Source of the DNA: Larix kaempferi
Taxonomy: Eukaryota > Streptophyta > Pinopsida > Pinales > Pinaceae
Length of the DNA stretch: 64,000 nucleotides
Direction of reading: 5' to 3'
Assembly (NCBI GenBank): GCA_027924585.1
Contig: BSBM01000372.1
Location: 11,459,501-11,523,500 of the forward strand
Under the pieces are notes generated by a model, which did no database searches, was not told the origin of the DNA, and saw only the letters and a program-made list of their open reading frames with translations. The position numbers and the translations under genes are program-made. Shown here in pieces: positions 57,944-64,000 of the stretch (position 1 is its first letter; the number at the start of each line of letters is the position of its first letter).

Positions 57944-58227
57944 TCGAAAATGTCGCAGGTTGCAGAGAAACAAATTGCGCCCGGGATGCAGACGTCTCTC
58001 TGGCTATACTACCCAGGTGCGATAGGCGAGATCCCTATGCAAGGATGAAAAGATCTCCAAATATGAGCAAATAAAAGGCTTGACAATCAAACATACAGAC
58101 TCAAAGGAAGTCAACGGACTCTTCAAGGAGAAGATCTAGTGGTGAAAAAGGCTGAGGAAAGTGAAATGGATCACAAAGAAAACAGAGAAAATGACTGTCA
58201 AACGGAAAACTTAAAACAATGCAATGT
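57944..58227 (-). other. Element C leader, right part
   Basis: About 280 bp between element D and the C primer binding site; no gene. Confidence 0.55.
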
Positions 58228-58245
58228 CCCCCAGTATGGTCGCCA
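58228..58245 (-). other. Primer binding site of element C
   Basis: Minus strand TGGCGACCATACTGGGGG, Tat/Ogre type, four bases after the LTR end GGTAACA. Confidence 0.78.
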
Positions 58246-58249
58246 AACT

Positions 58250-59139
58250 TGTTACCGGACAATCTACCGAAAGCGGACTTAAGGCGTGATCTCCCTAGTT
58301 CAACGTGAATCTAGAACAAGTGGAACATAATATGAAACTGCTTTCCTAGATCTAGTTAAAGATCGAGTGATTAGATGTCTTACCTTTAGATAGTATATCC
58401 TTTCTCCTTGATGTTGCTCCAAGCTTCATGGTCGTCAAATCTCAGCCGCAAGACCTGTCAAGACATACAGAACAAGACAAGCAATAAAACAATATCTAAA
58501 CAGTAACAGATCTAAGTAAACGGTTAAGCAAGTAAACTACACAAACATTATCAACACAACAACATTTGGTGGAAAGAGTTTATATTACTGTATTAAAAGA
58601 GGGAAGTACAAAGTAGAGAGATGATTACAACCAAAGTTTAATGTCCCAATCCTCCTCCAACAAGCCAAGCCAAAGCCTCCTAAGGAAGTATGAGTCTCCC
58701 AAGATATGAGTAAGGATATCCTAAGCTAATTTCGCCAGCATGCAAGTACTATAGACTTCCTCCCTTTGGAATGGGAATGAGCTTCATATATATAAGACTA
58801 AGAGGATAGGGTAGGTTGAGATATAGTGGGAGAGGGCTAAGGGATCCTCCCAAAGGGCTAGGGAACATAATGCCATCTCCCCTATATGCTAGGGATAGAG
58901 ATCCACATCACACACCTTCGAGAAATGGCTCGAAGATGCTCTTTTATCCATTTAACTGACATCGTTGCATGCTGCAGTAGGACAACTTATGACGTCACAG
59001 GTTGCACAAAGGTGACCTGCGACGACCTCACTAAAACCTATAGAAATAGTTTAGTATCTCTTCCAGTTGGGTTTCTTAGTCATGGGAACTTCAGGGATGT
59101 TTACACTGAGTCTTAAGGTGGCAAGATTTAGGTGTTAAA
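58250..59139 (-). repeat. 5' LTR of element C
   Basis: About 890 bp, colinear with 43306-43423 plus 48493-49263. Its outer end has decayed (TTTAACACC instead of TGTTACACC). Confidence 0.88.
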
Positions 59140-59221
59140 GTACCTATTGAGGAATATCAATCTGCCTAAAGTATAGAAAACAATGTGATGGAATGCCATC
59201 ATGACCTGGTCGGCCACTTTC
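59140..59221 (-). pseudogene. RecQ helicase motif VI exon, cut by element C
   Basis: On the minus strand an acceptor TTATTATTTGCAG precedes ESGRPGHDGIPSHCFLYFRQ IDIPQ-stop. This matches the conserved ESGRAGRDGxPSxCxLYFRxxDxPRQ of RecQ DNA helicases (closest by memory to the plant MED34/RecQl2 type). The motif VI arginine is changed to His and an Ala to Pro, and a TAG follows PQ. AG/GTAC at its end looks like a splice donor and coincides with the element C target site. Only this one exon is recognised, so it is a relic or a fragment of a broken gene. Confidence 0.55.
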
Positions 59222-59534
59222 CTGCAAATAATAAAAAATTAGAACATGGGATTTCCCACTACCAATCATGAAGTAACAAAATCAATCAAAAAGTACAAAT
59301 AAGCATCCCTAACTTCTGTAATTTATGAACATTGCCGACCATCTATAGACTTGTAAGGTAAAATTTACACTTCTCACCATATATAGCACCAAAATGACCA
59401 CCATCCGGGCCGGATTAGAGAGGAGCAATGTGAGCAATAATATAAACATTGATTCTGTAGAGAACTCTATATATAATGATGGAAAAATGATCATCAGACT
59501 GGCTTTGGTTATAATGTCAACTCTGATTCATTGT

Positions 59535-59730
59535 TCAACAACATTTTGATCTGCAATGAATCTCTGGAATGATATCTGAAAAACGACCACCCCTTATAAG
59601 AATAGATATTGTAAGTCCTAAGTCGACAAGGAAAACAACCTTATCAGTTGCAACTCCTGCTTGCATTGCCATTGCGTACTGCAAACCTAGGTCCAAGTAC
59701 CCTAAATCCTTCTTTCCTATGAAATGGTTG
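59535..59730 (-). pseudogene. Candidate host exon, unidentified
   Basis: Minus-strand acceptor TTTGATTCAG is followed by an open stretch NHFIGKKDLGYLDLGLQYAM, AMQAGVATDKVVFLVDLGLT, ISILIRGGRFSDIIPEIHCR to TGA 59535. The composition (GLQYAMAMQAGVATDK, then a hydrophobic VVFLVDLGLTISIL) looks like genuine protein, possibly membrane-associated, but I do not recognise the family. It lies about 310 bp upstream of the RecQ-like exon on the same strand; whether they belong to one gene is unclear. Confidence 0.42.
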
Positions 59731-59739
59731 CTGAATCAA

Positions 59740-61280
59740 ATTAGATTCGATCGTGGTTCATAATAATCATGGAAAAAATAGATAAAGAGGGTTCAATCAC
59801 AACAAAAGCGCACAAACTTTAGAACCTAAATCAGACCTAGATTTTGTGCCCTCCCTCTTTCTCTACACTTCTTTCTTGGATACCAATTACTTCCCTTTTC
59901 TTTTGGTAGGGGGCTACTCCAACACATCTAAAAAAATGTACACATTACCGGTGGGTGTCTAGGTCATTGGCTTGACAACAATAAGAAAAATTAACCAATG
60001 CCCTTTCCGAAACAAAACATGTTTAATATCACCATTAAAACCACAATTAACCAGAACCAGAACCTGGCAATTGGAGCGAGCGAGCAAAACCCCATTTTTT
60101 CCCCTAATTTCTTCTCTCTGTGTTAACCAAAACCTAGAAATTGGAGCGAGTGATCAAAACCCCTTTTTTTCCCTAAGTTCTTCCCTCCATTTGAATTTGA
60201 TTTTGTTAAAATTTGTTATATATTATATATTATATATGATTCTATATTGATATTATAGATATTATATATTATAAATAATGTAATTTTTTACTATAGTAGA
60301 TTTATATATTAAAAACCTATTATATTAGTAATATATATAAACATAATATATTATTTGTATATTAACATTAATATATGTTAAATATATAATATTACCATAT
60401 AACTATAATATCGTATATAAAATTTAATACAATTGGCCTATGTTTTGGTTAAAAAAAAATTATTAGCCTATGATGGAGCTTTTTTTTGGTTAAAAAAAAT
60501 TCTTAGCCCATGTTTAATATTCTTATGTTGCCAGCAAGGCCCTCCCATTATGGAAGAATTAACAACGTATATTTGTAGTTGTTGCACAACACTCTTGAAA
60601 GACCCTTTTGGCTAAAGGGCCTTGGGGGTATCTAATATTATGCCAAATTTACCTAGGTTGACTTAATGCACATGGCCCCAACCACATGAAAATAGTTTCT
60701 TGTCTAAGTGATATGTCTCGCAAGGGGTGAAACGTGTTTTGATTAGCATATATTCATTCTAGATGACAAGGTGAGGAGGAAGAGGAATAAGGGAAAGAGG
60801 TTGCTCGTCGTTTAGAATTTTTGGATGAAATTACTAGTACTAGGGTTAATTAATTCCATATCTTCTATTTAATATTATATACAACTTTCTAATATTCTTA
60901 TTCCTAAGCACAAAGTTTATAGTTATGGTGAAAAAAGCACAATAGCTTTAATAGACTTTAGTCGCTATAAGAGTCTTTAGTCATTTTGATTTATGTGACT
61001 AATATTTAATTACTTGTGTTTTTTACCCGACAAACCAATTAGTCATTTATTTAGTCATGTTTATGTGTGTGACTAATTATTGTTTACCCGACAATCAAAT
61101 TAGTCATTTATTTAGTCACTTATACCTGTGTTCAAAAAATTAGTAGAATTTAGTCATTTTTTGTTGTCATGACTAAAAGTTTTAGTCACGTAGTCATTTA
61201 TCTCACATTCTCTACTAGTTACTATAATAAGACTTCGCGTATAGAATCTACATAACAGGATAGAAATAGATCGAGATAAG
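59740..61280. other. AT-rich spacer before Copia-2
   Basis: Contains an imperfect duplication near 60050-60185 (AATTGGAGCGAGYGAKCAAAACCCC twice). A nearly pure TA-rich block lies at about 60200-60435. A duplicated TTGGTTAAAAAAAATT/TTAGCC unit is near 60430-60510, and a cluster of TTAGTCA/TGACTAA motifs is at 60950-61200. No gene is supported. Confidence 0.6.
60950..61200. repeat. Cluster of TTAGTCA/TGACTAA motifs
   Basis: Direct and inverted copies of TTTAGTCA occur about a dozen times. The block TACCCGACAA...AATTAGTCATTTATTTAGTCA is repeated (about 61025 and 61086). It could fold as hairpins and may be a MITE remnant, but no TIR/TSD pair could be fixed. Confidence 0.5.
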
Positions 61281-61287
61281 TAGGGAC

Positions 61288-63160
61288 GTGACATTTGATG
61301 AAGATACAACCTTCATAAAATCCAGGAAGTCTCACGTGGATGAAGACTGTGAGGAGCCTGGAGCTCCAAAGAAAACATGTGCAGAAGACTCTACTCCGGC
61401 GAGACATATTCCAAAATATCATGATGAGTTAGTAGATCCAGAAGCACCGGTAGATCCACCTAGAGAGATGACATCCTCTAAGAAGAGACCAGCATGGTTC
61501 CAGAGCACGATCCAAGATGCAGAGAAGTATGGTGCTCCCAGTAGCTCTTTCAGAGAAAGCAAAATACCTCTCCAATATTCCAGCTACATGGCACTGACGA
61601 GTGACATCATTGATGCATAACCTTCCAATTATGAATAATCTATAGATCAACAAGTATGGAAGGAATCCATGATGGATGAATATCAATCCCTCATAAAGAA
61701 TGATGTGTGGGAAGTCGTTCCAAGACCTGAAGGGAAGTCAGTAGTGACCTCCAAATGGATCTACAAGATCAAACATGCTACAAACGGAAGCATAGAGAAA
61801 TACAAAGAAATATTCATGGCTAGAGGATTCTCTCAAAAAGAGGAAATATATTATAACGAGATGTTTTCTCTAATGGCTAGACACACTTCTATTAAAGCTA
61901 TTATCTCCATAGCTTCCATGATGGGATGGAAATTATACCAAATGGATGTCAAGACCACCTTCTTGAAAGGTGTAACTAAAGAAGAAGTGTACATCGAGAA
62001 ACCTCTAGGATTTAAGACTCATGAAAGAGAATCACATGTGTGTAAATTGAAGAAAGCTTTGTATGTGCTTAAGTAGGCACCTAGGGCATGGTATGCCAAG
62101 ATAGATGGATTTCTTATGAGCTTGGGTTTTATCAAAAGTGAAGCAGATCCCAACCTTTAATACAAGGTTGTGGATGGCCAGCCAATGATATTACTACTGT
62201 ATGTAGATGACATGTTTCTTATAGGGAATGAGAAGCTCATAGATGAGTGCAAGAGGGAGCTTACAACAGAATTTGAAATGAAGGATCTAGGAATGATGCA
62301 TTACTTCTTGGGATTAGAAGTGTGGTAGAGATTGGACGAGATTTTCCTTGTTCAAGGAAAATACACAGTAGAGATCCTGAAGAGATTCAGGATGATGGAC
62401 TATAAGTCCATGGCTACACCAATGGTGATGAATGTGAAGTTGTTGAGTGAATCTTCTTCAGATTTGGTGGATCCCACGATATACAGACATTTATCATATC
62501 CTTAATGTATCTGGTTAACACCAAACTGGATATATGCTTTGCAGTGAACACTTTGAGTCAGTACATGGTTGAGACTAGACATGTACATTTGATAGAAGCA
62601 AAGCATGTGTTGAGATACCTAAAGGGTGCAATTGGATATGGACTTAGATATGTATCAAATAGTGCAGTGAAAATGCATGGGTATGTATTCTCTCATTGGG
62701 GAGGAAGTGAAATGGAAAGGAAAAGCACATCAGGATGTTGCTTCATCTTGGGATCAACCATGATCTCATGGTTCAGTAGGAAACAGACATCCGTTGCACT
62801 CTGTACTGCAGAAGCAGAGTACATAGTAGCTAGTGCTTCTAGTTGCGAAGTAGTGTGGATTCTAAAGTTACTTGCAAGGTTATTTGATCAAGAGTTAGAG
62901 ACGACTTGGATATATTGTGATATACTGTGATAACCAAAGCTGTGTGAATATTTCAGATAATCCATTATTTAATGATGAGTCGAAGCATGTAGAGATAAAT
63001 ACCATTATATCTGAGACATGGTGCAAAGGGGAGTAGTAAATCTCTAGTACATATCCATGGATAAGCAGATTGTTGATATACTTACCAAGCCTCTGTCTAA
63101 AGTAAAGTTTGTGTACTTCTGGGACAAGCTTGGTGTAGTACAAAATGAATCCCCTCGTTG
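61288..63160 (+). pseudogene. Copia-2 pol: linker, reverse transcriptase, RNase H
   Basis: The pre-RT linker (61288-61617) and RT share one frame with TAA stops near 61618 and 61636. RT reads QVWKESMMDEYQSLIKNDVW, SKWIYKIKHAT, ARGFSQKEE, MDVKTTFLKG, LK-stop-APRAWYAKID, LLLYVDDMFLIG (catalytic YVDD) and MMHYFLGLEVW. Further stops are TAG 62074, TAA near 62158 and TAG near 62325. A frameshift lies near 62490. RNase H is at 62505-62930; its first catalytic site YVDSDW has become YVFSHW, so it is inactive even apart from the later stops. The tail IVDILTKPLSKVKF is still readable near 63070. Confidence 0.9.
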
Positions 63161-63179
63161 AGAGGGAGTGTTGATGTTT
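63153..63179 (+). other. Second copy of the PPT/LTR-start junction
   Basis: CCTCGTTGAGAGGGAGTGTTGATGTTT matches 63778-63804, the true junction, at 25 of 27 positions but 625 bp earlier, at the very end of pol. No LTR sequence follows it. Confidence 0.75.
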
Positions 63180-63220
63180 TTCCATGGGTAGAAGCAAGTA
63201 ATCATTCCCCCCCACCAGTT

Positions 63221-63430
63221 AGTCATGAGGTACATGACTCAGTCATCTTCCCCATCTTTAATCCATGTAGTGGTACATGAATCAAGCACCAATTAGTCAT
63301 GCAGCGATACATGGCTCAGACATCGATGAGTCATGTAGTAATACCTTACTCATACATTGGTAAGTCATGCAATGGTACATGGATTAGATACCAGTTATTC
63401 ATGGTACATGACTCATATATCCATGGGCTA
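63221..63430 (+). repeat. 34-35 bp tandem array in Copia-2 3' region
   Basis: AGTCATG...GGTACATGACTCA-type units start at about 63221, 63261, 63294, 63329, 63363 and 63397. It occupies the same place as the 54-55 bp array of Copia-1. Confidence 0.75.
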
Positions 63431-63784
63431 CAGTATCGCATGTGGAGTGCACCCACATGAGCAGAGACATAGTCAATACCTCAGATGACTATCAAATAAT
63501 AGTCAAGGTCTTTGAGACTATTAGAGATACTCGAGTGATTTAAAGTCAGGACTACTGGGGAACATTCAAACCTCTTTGAGAGATCAGATAACCATATATT
63601 TGGCTAGTGGGGTACAGTGGGACAGTAAAGAATAAAGAAGGCACTTTGGAAGTGGTAAAGCCTTGGAGAACATCATGAAGGATGGAAATCGTACAAAGAA
63701 CTTCTCCAAACCGTAGAAGATTCCATAAGTCAACAAGAAGAAAGCTAGTGCTGAAGAACGTGCCAGAAGAATACCTTCCTCGCT

Positions 63785-63793
63785 AAGAGGGAG
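63785..63793 (+). other. Polypurine tract of Copia-2
   Basis: AAGAGGGAG directly before the LTR start TGTTGATGTTTCTAG. Confidence 0.8.
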
Positions 63794-64000
63794 TGTTGAT
63801 GTTTCTAGTAGCATCGAAAGTATTCTTATGACAAGAAAGAATAATAAAAAGTCCAATCACAAGTTAGCCCAGTAAAAGAGAAAATGACCCAGTCAAAAAG
63901 GTCAATTCGACCCAGTAGGAAAAGTGACTTCTTCAGTATAAATAGTAGTGAAAGTGCCTCATTGCCACACACCAATTCGCTCAAGCAAGGAGAGAAGTGC
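63794..64000 (+). repeat. Partial 3' LTR of Copia-2
   Basis: Begins TGTTGATGTTTCTAGTAGC; TATAAATAG is at 63937-63945. Cut by the window end. Confidence 0.8.

Larger units (their letters stand above)
43306..59139 (-). mobile_element. Tat-like element C (gag/protease only), host to B and D
   Basis: On the minus strand: 5' LTR (58250-59139), a Tat-type PBS (58228-58245), a leader interrupted by element D, a gag-like zinc-knuckle ORF plus protease (51720-53465), a 2.4-kb repeat-rich non-coding stretch, a PPT and a 3' LTR (43306-49263) split by element B. The LTR ends are TGTTAC/GTAACA. Target duplications are GTACT (43301-43305) and GTACC (59140-59144), one mismatch. RT, RNase H and integrase are absent. 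Without B and D it is about 7.8 kb. It inserted at the edge of a RecQ-like exon. Confidence 0.85.
61288..64000 (+). mobile_element. Ty1/copia element Copia-2, 5'-truncated, runs off window
   Basis: Pol (61288 to about 63160), a repeat-bearing 3' untranslated region, a PPT and the first 207 bp of the 3' LTR (from 63794). No 5' LTR, PBS or gag is present to the left, so the element is 5'-truncated. It is related to Copia-1: same RT wording, same PPT context (AGAATACCTTCCT...AAGAGGGAG) and same LTR start TGTTGATGT. Confidence 0.85.

Noticed and set aside
60200-60435. Matrix-attachment or origin-like AT-rich region
   Set aside because: Only base composition supports it; plain TA-rich low complexity is enough explanation.

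Overview
This window is plant nuclear DNA made almost entirely of decayed, partly nested LTR retrotransposons. The mix of Tat-type Ty3/gypsy elements (PBS of the TGGCGACTCCG type, extra archaeal-type RNase H), Ty1/copia elements primed by initiator-Met tRNA, very long LTRs, old nonsense-riddled ORFs and one tRNA-derived SINE suggests a large-genome seed plant, most likely a gymnosperm. That taxonomic guess is inference. No intact host gene, tRNA, rRNA or CRISPR array was found.

Layout. 1-3969: 3' part of an LTR element ('G') with a 940-codon gag-like/coiled-coil reading frame holding 18 in-frame stops but no frameshift, then its 3' LTR. 4473-10498: a Ty1/copia element (Copia-1) with both LTRs and a perfect 5-bp target duplication ACTAG. 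It has lost most of gag, protease and integrase, keeps broken RT-RNase H, and carries a seven-copy minisatellite before the 3' LTR. 10546-12967: a 5'-truncated Ty3/gypsy chromovirus pol. 14854-22466: a large non-autonomous LTR element ('LARD') with 2.1-2.5 kb LTRs and an unrecognised, frameshifted ORF. 22467-29668: AT-rich DNA with a SINE, a degenerate tandem array of CACCG/TGCA-type motifs, a possible small LTR element and a decayed gag-like reading frame.

29669-38607: Tat-type element 'A' (5' LTR, PBS, gag, protease, RT, RNase H, integrase and a second RNase H after integrase; 3' LTR missing). 38608-43305: DNA with candidate minus-strand exons. 43306-59139: minus-strand Tat-like element 'C' (gag/protease only) holding two later insertions: Tat-type 'B' (43424-48487, plus strand, in C's 3' LTR, TSD TCGAG) and gag-only copia 'D' (54999-57943, minus strand, in C's leader). 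C itself sits at the edge of a minus-strand exon resembling helicase motif VI of a RecQ helicase. 59222-61287: intronic/AT-rich DNA with another candidate exon. 61288-64000: second copia pol (Copia-2) and the start of its 3' LTR, cut by the window end.

How the parts relate. The nesting gives an order of events: RecQ-like host locus, then C, then B and D independently. A and B are relatives that share gag, leader and LTR layout. Most internal stops are TAG, with some TGA and TAA, as expected from C-to-T decay of CAG, CGA and CAA codons in methylated DNA. None of the elements looks autonomous now, although several LTRs keep recognisable TATA boxes.
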